The position numbers were made by a program, and so were the translations under genes. 64,000 nt of DNA from Chrysomallon squamiferum (Eukaryota; Mollusca; Gastropoda; Neomphalida; Peltospiridae), in the NCBI GenBank assembly GCA_012295275.1, contig CM022670.1, positions 40,401,251 through 40,465,250 of the forward strand, written 5' to 3'. The notes below the pieces were generated by a model. It was not told the DNA's origin. It worked only from the letters and a program-made list of their open reading frames with translations, and ran no database searches. The first letter of the stretch is position 1. Each line of letters opens with the position of its first letter. Shown here piece after piece: positions 13,988 to 29,471 of the stretch.

Positions 13988-14213
13988 GTTAACTGTCAGA
14001 ACATCAAATTGGATCATTAATCAGTTAACTGTCAGAATATCTCACTGGATATTAAGTCAGTTAACTGTCAGAATATCTCACTGGATATTAAGTCAGTTAA
14101 CTGTCAGAATATCTCACTGGATATTAAGTCAGTTAATTGTCAGAATATCTCACTGGATATTAAGTCAGTTAACAATCAGAACATTTTACTGGATAACTGG
14201 CAGTTAACTGTCA
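13988..14213. repeat. 36 bp GTTAAC minisatellite downstream of GAK
   Basis: About six units of 36 bp. Each has the palindrome CAGTTAACTG and, in the better copies, a second inverted repeat AATATC-tcactg-GATATT. The array lies about 180 nt past the GAK stop codon, so it is probably transcribed as 3' UTR. Confidence 0.9.
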
Positions 14214-14396
14214 CGAATGTAAGACACAATCACTAAATTCACTACAGTTTTAGTTGTTGTTGTTTTTTTTGGTCTGCAACTATTGCACATTTTAGTGTTT
14301 TAACTAAGTGTTTACCTCAGTCTACACTAAACACACTGCCAAGTTTTCACTCTTGGCCTTTCTACATGTTGAATACTGAACACAAAGGTTTTCTAA

Positions 14397-17131
14397 TCAA
14401 TACAGCGATTTCATTCCTTCATCTTCAAACACAGCCCACGCATCATTCAGTTCCATGAAGATCATTTTGGCTAACTTTTCATGAGGCGAGCCACTCAACT
14501 GAAAATACATTTGTTATTAATACGATGTTTTAGTCGAAAGGCATTACAAATTATGTAAGGCAATAATCTCAATAGTATATTAATTATTATGATTAAAATG
14601 AGTTTCCTCAGACTTCAAATATTGATAACAAAAGTGACATACGAAACAAAATCAGTTTAGGATATCAACGAGAGGTAATAATTTAATAAAATTAATACAG
14701 ATACAAGATTCATTTACAGCACTCTTTGTCAGATTTTGATAAATAATTAAAAAATGACATATCAGTATTTTTCTTTGTTATTAAATTGGAACACTTTTCA
14801 GTCTGCTGTTAAAATCCCATCTTCAAATAGCTCTCAGTCTTTATAATCTACATTTTACATACATGAGTGTATATACAAAATAAAAGACTTTTGCACTGCC
14901 TTCTATATAGATCCCGTTTTTAAATGACATTTTCAGATAACATCGTCAGTATTTTTGCGATCTGATAACCTGGTTATTTAAAAAAAAATGATTCTCTTTC
15001 GACAGAAATCTCACCTTGTCTGGATGCACTGACAGAACAGCTTTCTTGTAGACTTTCTTCACTTGATCTGCGGTGACAAGCTCGTGCATCCCACACTGCT
15101 TCCATCTGTCTTCTCCCTCCCACAGAACTGTGTGCAGCGAACACAGCAGAGCTCGGATGTTCTTCTCCTTGCCTTGTATCCATTCCATCACCTTACAACA
15201 AAATAACAAACTGATACTTCGACACAGTACAATAACACACGTTGACCATACCTTATCCAGAGTATCTTGGATCAGCAAGTGTCTACAAATTTTGAATTTT
15301 TTTTATTTATTTAGGTATATAAGGAGACAACCTAAGAATGGGATCCAACTCTAAATAATTTTATTCATATCCTATACACACAGGATGCAGACAATTTCTA
15401 TGTAATATTTTAAGCAATTTAGTGATGAAATAAAGTGTTTGTGCACAAAAGCTTCTGAAAACTCTAAGATCCTCAACCTATGTATTTACAAAACTATGAA
15501 CTGTAAAAGAAATTTTCATTTTCATTTTTCTGTACAGTTATGATCACCAGCAACAAATAGAAATACTGCAACAGATATAACAAGGAGGAATGATCCTCAA
15601 AAAAAATGCAACAATTATATTTAACCTAACATTTTAAAACAATTTTAAAAATTAAAAATTAAATTATTATATGTTTTCTAAATTCAAAATGTACAGATAC
15701 AGTAAAAAAAATGTATGAATTTTCTGATGGTGAAAAGTATCATTATATTTCAAGTTCAAAGATTATTTTAATTTAATAATGAGCCAGTTTTACCTTCAGT
15801 TTGTCAGGGTCCATTTCCTGGACCATCTGCTGTTTTCTCATGCTGGCTATTGTCTTTGGTTCGTCCTTCTTGTTTGAAAACGTGTGGTTGCCAAGCAGAT
15901 CTTCAAACGTGTTTTCATCCAGCTTTTGAGGTACTGGCCCTGAAAACATATTATCATATTTTTAGCAACAACAACAACGCTGACAAAACTGATGACAAAA
16001 TATTTATTACGATAATAATATTTATTATGATGATAATAATGAATGATGATGATGTTAAAGCACACAACAACCACTCTAGGTCTAGGTTAATTTTTCAGTT
16101 TTATTGTATTCGCAACCAATCTCCTTTTCTACTTGAATGTTATACCCACATGAATGATGTGGTATTAACGAGATTATATAATTATAGATTTTTAAACTTA
16201 CCAAAACCTTTCCTGTTTCCGCGGTCATCTCGACCGCCGATGACACTGGGACCGATGTTGTAGTTGGGTTTCTGGAACTGCTGTGGAGTTGGTTGTTTGT
16301 GAGGAGAGCCATGTGATGGTGAAGCTTGTGATGATCGAGGTGTCTGGAAATTTGTCTGGGCTGAAAGTTAAACAAAAAAAAACAATAGCATTTTATTAAT
16401 TATAAAGTCTTACAAAATTTTAATAAATAAGACTCACATATGTATGTATCTGAATGTGTAGTCAAAATTTATTAATGAACTGTTAGTAACTGCACTTGAT
16501 TTATGTTAAAACTGTAATCTCTAATAATATAAAAAAAAAAAACAATTGTGGAGTATTTGTGTACTAGCTCTGATATCAACTCACTATTTTTGTTGTTGTA
16601 TGAAATATAAAAATATTGATCTTACTGCAGACGTCACAAGTTTTATCAATTTGATTTCGTTTATTTGTATAATTATTGGAATCACCATTCATATGGATGT
16701 ATGTGTGTGTGTAAAATAGGTTGTTCTGTTTTGCAGTATTTCTTCTCTTACCTGCTCCAAAAGGAGGCTGTGTTTTCTGTTGTGGAGGTTGTGGTTTTGT
16801 TCCTGAAAATTTTGAAGTGTTGAAATGACCACTGAAACTGCTGCTGCTTTTCATGCCAGCAAGCGTTCCTGCAACACAAAATTAAACACCTGTAAAATGC
16901 ATTGTTACTTCATAACTAGACTTTAGAACCCAGCCTGTGTGGACAGATTACTTATAAACATATTCTGTTCTGAATTAACTGAAAAAACACTTCTCAATCT
17001 TGTTTAGTACTGAATATGTATCAATAATACTAAAAACATTCTATAAAGAAGAAGATATTTAATTCTAAAAGACTTTCCTAAAGAGACTCTCTTTGCATGT
17101 ATGGGTGTCTATATATACATCTAATTTGGTT

Positions 17132-17214
<83 letters not shown>

Positions 17215-20200
17215 ATCACTGAATGTTTTATATAATATATTTAGCAAAATTGATTAATCTAAAATAATACCCATAAGAATCCTTCGGCACAGAAACTTAC
17301 CAAGATCTCCAAATGGATCTGCTTTGGGAACTGGTCCAATACCAGAATCGTTGTGAGCTCTCTTTGGTTGTAGCGTGGGAGAGTGAAATCCTTGGACAGA
17401 TGGCTGACTGACATTGCTGCTCAGTGACGAAGCACTGCTGCTTTTGTGAATGTTTCCAATACCAACATTCAGTCCTCCAATGTTAGGAATGTTAGTTTTC
17501 AGAGCACTACTTTCCAGAATGTTCTCTGAATCCCAGGAACCCATCAAACTCTCGTCCTTTGGTGCAGGCTGGCTCTCAAGAAACTGCAGAAAAGGGTCTT
17601 CGGAAGTGTCCTTCGTTTCTGATGTTTTGCTGATGTTGTTGCTGAATGGATCAAAGTTTGCAGGTTGACTAGGAGGTTCGGAAGATTTCTGAGACACTAT
17701 ATCGTTGAATGGATCAAACCCAAAGTCGTTAGTTGTCTTTATTTCTGGAACAGGGACGTCATTGCTCAGAAGATCAAAGTTGGTGGCGGTGTCACCTATG
17801 TTAAGCAGGTCAATCTGTTCAGTGAGGTTCTGGGCTGGGGTTTCTGTTGTGTTCATGTTCAGCAGATCCACTGCATCCTGTGTTGGCTGCTGAGAGGATG
17901 TTTCGAAGTTGGAATTCAGCAGATCTACAGGCTGTTGTTGTTGTTGTTGCTGCTGCTGCTGCTGTTGATGTACATGGGTTTCAAATTCGCCAAAGATGGC
18001 AGATGATTCAGCCTGTTTGGTTGTTTCTTGATTGCTGTTTTCATGAACATTAGTGTGAATTCTTTCACTGGAGAGAGATGCGAAATCATCTTCGTCGTTA
18101 CTGACATTGAGTAATCCTCTCACATCTTCTGACAGCTTCTCCGGACTGCCTGATTCTGCTCCATTTGAGACATTATTTTCCTGCTGCCATTCCAGCGTGT
18201 CGAAAAAGGTACTGTTTCCAACATTGCATTCTGTGGGCAATTTGTCGCCGTTCTGCTGTTTTTCTGAATTGGTTTCGCGCTTGGTTTCCTGTGCGACTGG
18301 CTGGTGTTGTGGACTTTCTGCAGACTGGTCTGAATTCACGCTGCAAGTACGACTAAGACGTGTTTTAGCTCTCTCCGATATACCTAGACAACAAAGATTA
18401 AAGTTATAACAGTGTCCAGCTGTATTAGGCACATAAAAACATTAAAAATGACAAGGTAAAAGAATTTTAAAAAGTATATAGTTATCAGATATCCCATACA
18501 AACAAAAAACTTTAAAATAATAATAATAAATAAATAAATAAATAAATAAATACAAAATTAAAAATTAATACAAAAAACATTTAAAATAACCTGTTAAAAG
18601 AAAGAAAGAAATAACATATTTTGCCTCAATCATGACACAGATAACCTGAGGCAAAAGGTTGCGAAATGAAGAAATCCCCAATGTACACAACATGAAACAA
18701 CTGCTGAACAGAAATTAATTGAGACTCCTCTCACCATATTCAGTGAAGACTTCGTGGATCTCCTCCTTGCTGGAGAACAGCAGTTTTGGTGTCAGTTTTT
18801 CTGTGTTGAACTTCATCCAAGGATAGTGTTTGTTTGTCTGTGGCCTTTCCTTTCCTAGAGTGAAGTCCAGACCAACACTGAACAAATCAGGGTATTTCTC
18901 AGGTGTATCCAGCTGATCAAGATCATACCTCAAATAATAATAATAAAAATGATAATAACAAATCTAACAACAAAATCAACAGTCATCAATAATACCAGCA
19001 GCAAGAATAACAGCAACAATAATATCAATATAATAAAATCAAAAATTAATACCAGTAACTAATAATAATATTGAGAACATTCTTGTTCTTAATTTCTGGT
19101 CCGAAATTTTACAATAACGTAATTGAAATATGAAAATAATACACCATTTCTATACTGTACGGTCTTGTAAATTATATTGTAGTGAAACAGAAAATTGAAT
19201 TAAAAATAATACTGTGATAATAATCTACATACTGTGTGAACTTTATTGTTTTTGTTTCTGGACTGATGAACCCTGTGTGGAACTGAACCTGGAACATCTT
19301 CATTGATGTTATCTGAAAATATCAATTTCTTGTTTTTAAAAATATACTCACATAAGTAAAATATAGATATATAAAGACTGAATGTAAGTCTGTTATAAAG
19401 ATATAAAGTGTGAATGTGACATTTCATAATGCACAAAATTATGAAATAAATGAGGATTAAATTAATATTAAACAATAAGAACCAAATAAAAACACATCTG
19501 ATTCTAAAATAACGAAGACTGAGAATACTGTTTTGTTGCACCTATGTAAAACGAAAGGAAATAACAGATTATGAAATACAAATGAATTACATGTTTAACA
19601 GTATGTTTTCTTCTAATATGTTAATATACACAACAAAAGCAAAAATGTTTTTCTGCATAAATAATTTAAATACTTCTCCTCCTGAAAATAACAGATTCAC
19701 AGATTTCTTGGCTAAAGACATGTTTGATTAAGTTTACTTACTTTTCCTTGTATCTTTCCTCCAAATGTAGACCTCGCATGATAAACCACAATAGTGACAT
19801 CACCAGTCACAAGTGTGTTCAGAGAAATAGTCACTTTGTTATCATTGATAGTAAACTGTCTGCAATACACATAATAATCAAATAATAACAATAAGAACAA
19901 CAATGAAAGAAACAATAATAGTAACAACAACAGTATTAAATACAAAAAGTTAATGTCTTAACTAACTAAACGGTAAATAAAACATGATTATTAATTTTTC
20001 CTTTTTATAATTATTAAAAAATATTAAAACAAAGACATAAATAAATAAAAATAAAATAAAAAAGATATATATTAAGATCTGATATTACCTGTTTTGTATT
20101 AGTGCATGTAAATTAATAAAACCATGTTTTAATGAATTATTTCAGTGGATTATTAACTTCTGATTAAACATACATAAATAGAGTGAACTGCCACAAACAA

Positions 20201-23200
20201 ACAAAAACAAATATTAAGACTTTGCTATTAGAAAATTTACTTCATCTTTTCATATTCCTGAGTTGTGCTTAGAACTCTTTCTTCTTCAACAAACACTTCA
20301 ACAAAAGGAGTACATCCATTCCTGAAAGAGACAGATAGTTCACATTAGCAAGCAGCAAAAATGTTACTTTTTTTCTTCCATTTAATAAATATGACCCTTT
20401 AAAATATCCATAACATAAATAGGGATAATCAATTTACTTGCTATAATGTAAGAAAATAATTCTGTACATATATTTTGTTTTTTATACATAAACTAAAATT
20501 TGCTACAGTATTAAAATTTTAATGAAGCATAAAAAAACAGCTTTCATAAAATAAAACTTTTAAACACATCTTACAAGCAATGTAGTCTTATAAAACCATT
20601 TTTAATATAAAATACATTGCTAAAAAATAATCTTGACCCTAGATTCAGTGACCAAATAAAAAAGATAAAAAAAAAAAAAAATAAAACAAGCAAATGAATA
20701 TCTTGTATTAATGGGTTTTTTTCCAAAAACGAATGAGAATACTAGTAATAAGAAATTATTGTAAAATTGTACTCACTTCATTTTATTAAACATGGGAACA
20801 GGATACATGATGAGGGATGACAACATCACAGGACGGGCGTGGGGAATGATGGGTGTGTCTGCAACCATCTGACTGATGTAATTTATATACCTTTAAAAAA
20901 AAAAAGATATTTCTTTAATTAACAAATAAAAACAAATTACTTTTATTTCAATTCAGGAAAAAATATATACTTTATTTAAAATAATAAAAGGCAAATAAAA
21001 ATATTTTAAAAATTCCCCAGTTATTTGCAATCTTTATTAGATTTTAAATTTACCTTTTATTCTCAGACATTTTTTCTCTTTACTTTATTTCTCTGAAACT
21101 AAGTATTAGATTACAGACATAATTATCTCACATAGCTGAAATTTCTTTGAAAGAAAAATCTCTAAATTCAATTTCCTCAAAATAAAACAAAAATTACACA
21201 AATGTGTACTTTATTCTACATTATAAATCTTTAATGACATGAAGTTTTAAATTACGTATATGATATATAGGGTAAAGATTCATGATGAATTGTTTTTAAA
21301 ATAAAAATGTTACCTTTTCTGTGCTGGTGTGACACCTGGTGGAGAATGCCTTGCTGTTATTAAATGGATAGCTGACCCTGCATTCTCAAACAGTCGACAG
21401 AAAACCAGGAAGGCTGCTACAACTGTTGCAGAATGGGCCTTGCCATCCTGAAAAGGAAAAAATAGATATTAAAATATCATTAAAATAAAGCAGATATTAA
21501 TACCCTAGCTTCCACAGTCTTCCAATGTCAATAAAGTCTTACACATAAAGAGGTTACTTTCAGAATTGCACAGATTTACTCAAATCATGTTTTAGTTACA
21601 AGCAAACAAGAATTCCATCACAGAAAAGTCTCATTTCGCTCCCAAGTTTAATGAAATGTCTTAATTATTTTGTGAGCTGCATTAAACTTTCACATGTATC
21701 ATAAATAATCACTATTTTCTAAAGGCATTTTATTTTGTTTTGTTCTGCTTTATTTTTAGAAAATATATATTATTTCCTTTATTGAAAAATAAATTATTAA
21801 CCAACATATTAGACAGGGACTTGAATAGCAGTGGTCAATAGCTGGGTAACTGTGTATTCAGGGTAACTGTGTTAGTGTAGCAATGTTTATAATTTGTCAG
21901 TAATGATAATAGAGGCTCAGATTACAGATATATAACTATTGTTATCCATTAGTTAATTGGTTCCATTATAAACTGGTAATTGTGAATTTTTCGGCACTTG
22001 TTTTCTTAGCTATTTTTCTTGCACTTGTCTCTAGCTTATAATAATGTTTTATGGGGCAAATGGCTGATGCAAATGATTGAGATTTAATAACAGTGGCACT
22101 AGCAGCAGTAGCTTTTTGTTCAGTAATGGTGTTGGAAACTGGTATGAAAATTTGCGAACTGCTACAGGATTTTAAAAATGTTTATCCATATTTTTCCAGT
22201 ATTAGATTTTAGTGATTGATGCTAACTGAAATTATGAAAGCAGAATATTATTTGTAAATGTATGAGGCAATATAATTTTAATAAAAATTGACTGACTAGT
22301 GTTTTGTCCACCTGAAGTTTTAAAAAAAAGACAAAAAAAACCCAACAATATTATCCACATGGTTACAATAAACTGAAAATAAAACATATGATCAACTTCT
22401 TCTCAGAATATCCAAAATGGATACACTGACATTTTGTCCTGAAACTAAGCATTTAAACTGTAGATACAATAAATAACTTTACAATGGCAATTTTGTTCTG
22501 GATAACACTGAAAATCACTAGGCAAGTTTACCAGCATTACTCAATTTGTAAAGATATAAGAATTTAACCATCAATATTGTCTACAGAATTAATTTTAGGT
22601 TTATTATTTCTATTCAAAATTCTGGAAACAAAATGTTCCCAGGAATATTAAATGAAATAAATACATTATTCTTACCAAGCAATGTACAATACATATATTC
22701 TTTGGATTTTGTCTCAACCACAGATGCATGTTTCTGCAGATAGCAAACAGATTTGCAAGAGTAGGTGCTTTTCTTTGTGGCCAGCCACATTCTGAGACCT
22801 GCAATGGAATAGAATGAAAACATTTGATCAGGCTACTTCATGGTTTGGTTATTTTCACTGTAATTAATCTCAACTTGAGTAGCAATATATTTGGAATGAT
22901 AAAATAAAATGGCTGTTCACATTTGTTATGCAATTACAATTATAACAAAGGCATTTTAGACATTTGAAATACTAACAAAATAAGACTAAGAAAGGAACTC
23001 CTATAACATGTATTATTCAAAAACATTAGACTTTTAAGCCATTTTAACTTTCTTCTTTTTTCTTTCATGATGTCATTTTCAAATACTGCAACTCTGAGGC
23101 TCTCAGTATTGATTGTTTTGTTCAGTAAATTTGTAGCAGAAAGCTTTTGGGGATTTTGGTTACACATATCCATTTGTTTTTAACATGAAAAACTGTGAAA

Positions 23201-26200
23201 TAAAAAAAAATAAAAAGATTATTGTAACTTACCCGGTTTTCAAATTTACTTGACTTATATGACCTCTGTGATAAATTGTACACAGCATAGCAGTTGTGAT
23301 GTCGAGATTCAAGATAGGCTCTCACATCATCAATGTGATTCTTCACAGCAGATTCTACACCTTCAGCAGGGAATGACATTACTGAAAGAAAATAAATTGT
23401 TGCTCTATAGCTAATTTGTTAAATAAATTGTTGCTCTATAGCTAATTTGTTAAATAAATTGTTGCTCTATAGCTAATTTGTGAAATAAATTGTTGCTCTA
23501 TAGCTAATTTGTTAAATAAATTGTTGCTCTACAGCTAATTTGTAAATAAATTGTTGCTCTATAGCTAATTTGTAAATAAATTGTTGCTCTATAGCTAATT
23601 TGTTAAACAAATTTCAATTCTCCCATTATTATTAATGAATCTGTTTTGACAAATATTTGTTTTTTAACCAGTGAAAGTCCTGTATTTACATATCTGAATC
23701 AATTCTGGTTTTTTCTCTATCAAGTACGTGATACCTAAAATGTGACTAGATAGTAATGAAATAAAAACACACAGTTTAGTCAAGAAAAACAATACTTTTA
23801 ATAGATTTTTAAATTTTATTACAGAGAAAGGAAACAAACCTAATATATTTACATATAAATGAAATACTTACTTGCAATTCTTGTGGTAATATATGAGAAA
23901 TCCAAATCAGTTTTGTTGATTGTCCTGCAAAAAAAAGAAGAAACATTTTTATATTTTCAAAATTTATGAGCATTCACATAAATGTTAGTGTAAAATGATA
24001 CCAGTTTAAAAAATGAAATTTAATTATGATTTCTTTAACCACTGTATAACTGGATTATTTTTTTCACCTTTCATGAACTACATAAACTATATAAAAGTAA
24101 ATTCTTCAAGTTGGTACTATTATTATTATTATTATTGATTACTGAATGTTATTTTGACCAGCTGTTCCTTAAAAATATGGCTTAACTTTAACAACTGAAG
24201 CTAGCAAAACAAACTGAGCTAAGTAACAGTATAATATTGTATTTAGTTAGGTTGTTGTTGTAAAAAAAATAAGGGATCAAAACAGAAATGATTTGTTAAG
24301 ATTCCATCAGTTTTCTGGCCAGTGGAAGTAACTGATTAGTAAAAAATATTAATTTAATTTAATATATATATACATAAATTCATACTTGATAAAATCATAA
24401 TTTATTACAATATTTTCATGCAGCCACTTGTTTTTCTTTTCAGAACTGGTTATCTGGTTGTGTGTTAAGTTAAATCTATGTGTGAAGCTAATCTCACACA
24501 ACATATCAATGTTAATTACGCACTGTTTTCTTCTGCCAATCACTTGCATCAAGGACGCTGAATCCAGAGTTTGTGCTAAGTTGCCACTTGAGACCATTCC
24601 AAGATAAGAACAAAAATAACACTAACCAGATGTCTCACAGAAAGAAATGAGAAAAGTAAACAAAAAAAAAAAAAAAAGAAAAGAAACTGGGTGAATCATG
24701 AATGATATATTATGACTGACCCAGGCTCTGAATATCTTGTGTCTGTTCACACTGTGAACTTTTCTAAGTAGATATAAAACAACCAGGCAACATGAAATCT
24801 AGGAAACAAAAAAACAATTCACTCACGCAGATACTGTTTCCATGACTTTGTTGGAAGCATCTTTGATATTTTTCACCAGGCTGCCAGCGCTTCCCTTCAG
24901 GGAATTAAAAATGGACCCAGCACTTAATTGTTGACTAGGAGGTTCAGGAGGTAAAGGTCGGGAATAAATGTTCTCTGGCGGTTCTGTGATAACAAAAAAT
25001 GAAAAATGATCAGTTTAAACATTAGTAATGAATATGGTGATAAATGTATTCTTATTTAAAAAAACAATGATTAACAATATTTTATCAAATCATTTTTTTC
25101 AATTGCTTATTTTCATTTTTTTTTTTTTTAATTTAATTTCTGTTACAATCAGGCATCAAAATGGTGGATAGAAAATGAAGAAATTTAATTAGTTTAAACT
25201 GACTCTTATTCACTGTAACTTACAAAACATAAACATTTACTGACCAATGAATAGTAATAAAAAGAATGTTCTATGTCACTAGCTTATTATCATATGTTTA
25301 TAATGGTATCCTTATTTCCAAGGTGTCAAATGTTTCAAATTAACATGCTGATCTGAAAAATGCACAACTGGTACCTGATGGTGGAGGAATTACATTCTCC
25401 ATTCCTTCGAGCTGTATTGGATCTCGTAGATTAGCATTTCTTGCTGCTGCTACTTGGTGAAGTCGGTCAATAATGTCGTTGACATTTGGCCTGTCACCTG
25501 GATCAATCTTCAACATGCTTTCTGTAAATAACCAATACACATTTTAGTTTAAATGATGCTTAAGAAATTTAGTATTTAAAAAAACAAACAGGCTCCATAT
25601 TTTTAATAAGCAAATACAATAAAATATTAAAAATTAAATTAAATTTTATGTATGTAATGTTATGCTGAATTAAAAGTTCCCAAAAAGTAAAATTGAAAAA
25701 AATATTTTCAACTTATATTTTTTAGTTAGGTGTTCCAAGAATATGTACTTTGTTACTATATGTCATTTTAGACGTAGAAACTGGAATAGAAATTTAATTG
25801 TTTACCTAACTATATGTATGATCCTCTAATAATATATCAACAGTAGTTCTTAATTAAAAAAAATAATACTTAAAAATGAATAATAAACTAAAGCTTTTCT
25901 GATGATTTAGGTAACATGTGGCACTTACTGATGAGATCGTGGAACACTGTGTATTCAGTATCAGATTCTGGAATGGCGAAATTGGCATTTAAGATTCTCA
26001 GTTTGGCCGAGTCTTCGAAGGGATGCTCAGAAAAACACAGTTTAAACAGAATACATCCCAGAGCCCAAACATCACCTGCCTCATTGATTGGATAATTCTG
26101 GTAAAGATCCAACATTTCTGGAGCTCTGTACATGGGAGTTGTGTTCTTTGCAATCTAAGAAAAACAACATTCAGTTTATTAATCATTTCACACAACAGAT

Positions 26201-29200
26201 CTTTTCCGGTCTAGAACTGTTTAAATTTAATATTACTGCAGTCCAGCTGAAAGGCAATTTCTTTAAAAGACTTTATGTGTTTTTTCATTTTGTTTTTCTC
26301 ACAGAAGACAGCTTGTCTAGCTGTGTTTGGAAAATCAATATAATCAATAACAACTGAAGTCAATTCAGATTAGCTGGCTTTTTAGAGAGTAACTGCATTA
26401 AATAACTCTCAACAGTTCACACCATTACAATTGGAAAGAAATACTGAGAGTGATTGGAACACACACATACATAAAGCATTATCAATGGCTGCTTTTATTT
26501 CAAATAAATATATATGTATTCTGAAATAGTAAAATACAAAGGGCTTAAATTTGATTTAGTATATTCTTTTTATTGTCAGTATAGTAATCCAGTATCCTTG
26601 ATCATGTAATAATGTAATAAAAAGAAACAACAAAAAACAATAACAAACAAACAAACAAATAATAACAAACAATTAATTATTTATTTTACTCAAAAAAAAA
26701 TATGATTATGGAAATACAACTACAGTTTCCGTGCCTTTGGTTGAAATGCATGTATACATTTAAACAAAAAAAAAAGGTTTAAAAACTGAAGATTAAAAAA
26801 CAAAGTAAAAAAATAAAAATTTAAAAACAAATACATCAATTCCAAACATAGTTTTCATATAAATTATAATAATGATTTTAAAAAAAGCCCCAAAAGCTCA
26901 TACAAAATAAACAAAAAATAATTCATGTAAAATTAGTTGTTTATATTACTTATTACAAAGTTCTAAAGAATTCAAGTAGATTATTCAGAACTTTCTCACA
27001 GAAAATAAAAACAAACTACACTGAATTAGGCACGATTAAACTTTGGACAAACTTCCATCATGAAACTGTTTAAGCATGCTTGGTTGTGATATGGTATATC
27101 ATTTTGTCCAAGACAGCTAGTGGATAGGAAAATGATTTACTTCAAGTGATCTCACACAAAGAAACAAACCTACCTCATCTTCTACTAGACTCCTCTTGAT
27201 GGCAGACCAGGAGTTGTCTGGGTAGTAACCCTCTATCGTGGCACTGCCGAAGTCACACAGTTTCACGAGGCCATTAGAACTGGTGAGAAGGTTTTCTATC
27301 TTCAGGTCTCTGTGAATGATTGGTGGTTTCTGCTTGTGCATGTGCTGCACAGCCTTGCATGTCTGGTAGAACACTTTAAGTACCTGGTCACAGGGCAGCG
27401 GTGTGTCACGATGGTTCAGAATCTGAACCAGATCAGGTCCTGATTGCAGAAAAACAGAAAAAGTACAATCTTCATTTGTTGTTTGTTTGCTTCATTTCTT
27501 ATTTTCATAACGGGTTCATATTTAAATTATCTCTGTTCAGAATTTATGTTATTTTTTTTTTTTGTTATAAACCATTAATACATAATAGTAAATATTTATA
27601 AATGCTAAAAATATTGTGTCTTTTCTTCCAGGTTTTCAATCTTATAATTTTATTAGTTCTTAAAGACCTCTGTGATTAATTTTCCATATATAATAAAGTT
27701 CAAGACTGAAAAATCTAAGTGTTAAAAAAGCCAGAAGTAGGAGATTAAAACAATAATATGAACTTTAAAATGGCTCACCTGAACAGAGTTCTGTAAGAAT
27801 TAAATACTCGTGTTGTCCATGATCTGATTCCTCCTTGCCTATTGCTGCTGCTGTTATGAACTGGACAATGTTGGGATGTCCACTTAGTTTTTTCTTTTAA
27901 TGGTTAAGGGTAACATTTGAACAGGTTTTTAAACTACTAATTGAAAACATAATTTATTTTTTTAATACTGGATTTATATATATATAAAATTTATTTTGAC
28001 ATTTAGTTGATATAAACAGTCAATATATTCTAATAAATTTTTTCTTTTTTTTTAAATTTAATTAAATGTTTATATTAATAGCAGAATATCTGTTTTATAA
28101 AGGATACAAGGAATCGAATCTCCTGCATAACACATTTCATTTTTTCTTCATCATTTGCTAGTAACCTCTAAAAATGTGTGGAAAAAAAAATATAAATGAC
28201 ATTTAACATTTCAAAAAAATATTGCATATTTAATGTCAAGATAAAAATCATATTACTAAAAGCCATTATTTTAACTCTGAAAATCATTAAGTAAGATGAT
28301 TCTTATTTTATTTTTTATTTTACAGTTAGAAGAAAACACACAACACACTCACAATTAAATAAATAAAAAATATTAATTTTAAATATTTTGAAAAATAAAT
28401 GGCATAATTAAATAACTTTATTTTTTATACTTACTTTTAATGCATAATTTTTTCCAGAATTAATATCTTGGGCTACAAAAACAAAACCAAAGCCACCTGA
28501 AATAAAAAAAAATAATTAAAAAAAAAAAAAATTCATATTAAAAGCCAACATGAACATCATTTAATATCATGCCAGTTCTAGACTGAAGAATGTAAATTCA
28601 CATATTAGTTTATTTTTCCACAATGAATCAACCAACTCTACATTAATATCATAAACTGGTTTCTGAAATCTCGTGTTCTCTACAAAGCTTTTAGTAACAA
28701 TTGATTAATCTGCTTTATCTGCTATTCTAGGCACCCACTATTACTGAATGTAGTATTAAAATAAAACTAAGATATTATTAAAATAAATATATATATCTGA
28801 AAGAAACAAGTCATAATTATATTTTTAATTAAATGAAAATCATGGTAATAGATCAGATTGTAAAGGTTATAGTGCGACATGTTTTTGTTGTTTTACTTTT
28901 TTGCTATTATATTTTCCATTCTGACAACCCAAATTGATTTCTAACTCAGTAACTTATTAATTTAATTATTGGGATTTTGATGGGGTCTGACTTTGGAGAT
29001 TGATTCTCAAACACAACATGTCTTGTAAATGTTTGGAGCCTGGACAGAACCATTCCTGCTGTGGTAAATAGCAAAGCACATAGTTTATGGATTAAAATTT
29101 TACTGTTTTCATAAATATGCATTATTTATTATGGATGCTGGATGATAAATTTGAATAAACACATCAGCTGCTTTGATTTGAGCACAATCATCAACTATCA

Positions 29201-29435
29201 TGATGCTCTGTAACTGTATTACTCATCTAAAGAAATTAATGTGAATTAACAATGATTTTACTTATCAAAGCAAGAACAAAACTAAGAAAACCTTTTTATA
29301 TTTATATTTCAAATATTACACTTATAATACTTGTACCTTTAATTATTCTTAGTCTCAGTGTTAAAGACATGTTATAGCCCCTATAGGGTATATTAGTACT
29401 AATGACTAGCTGAGTTTGTATACTGTATAGGCTTA

Positions 29436-29471
<36 letters not shown>

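Larger units (their letters stand above)
9681..14396. other. Tail-to-tail region between HAUS3 and GAK (3' UTRs plus intergenic)
   Basis: No ORF with coding character or recognisable splice structure was found. The left end carries the HAUS3 poly(A) signal (9724-9729). On the minus strand the first clear AATAAA after the GAK stop is at 12766-12771, so the GAK 3' UTR may span about 1.6 kb and include two GTTAAC-rich minisatellites. The rest is AT-rich sequence with A/T homopolymers (for example 11479-11503) and an AAT run at 12823-12851. Confidence 0.6.

Noticed and set aside
15847-16263. Plus-strand ORF of 137 codons over GAK exons 20 and 21.
   Set aside because: It crosses two minus-strand exons and their intron, and matches no family; the GAK exons explain the open frame.
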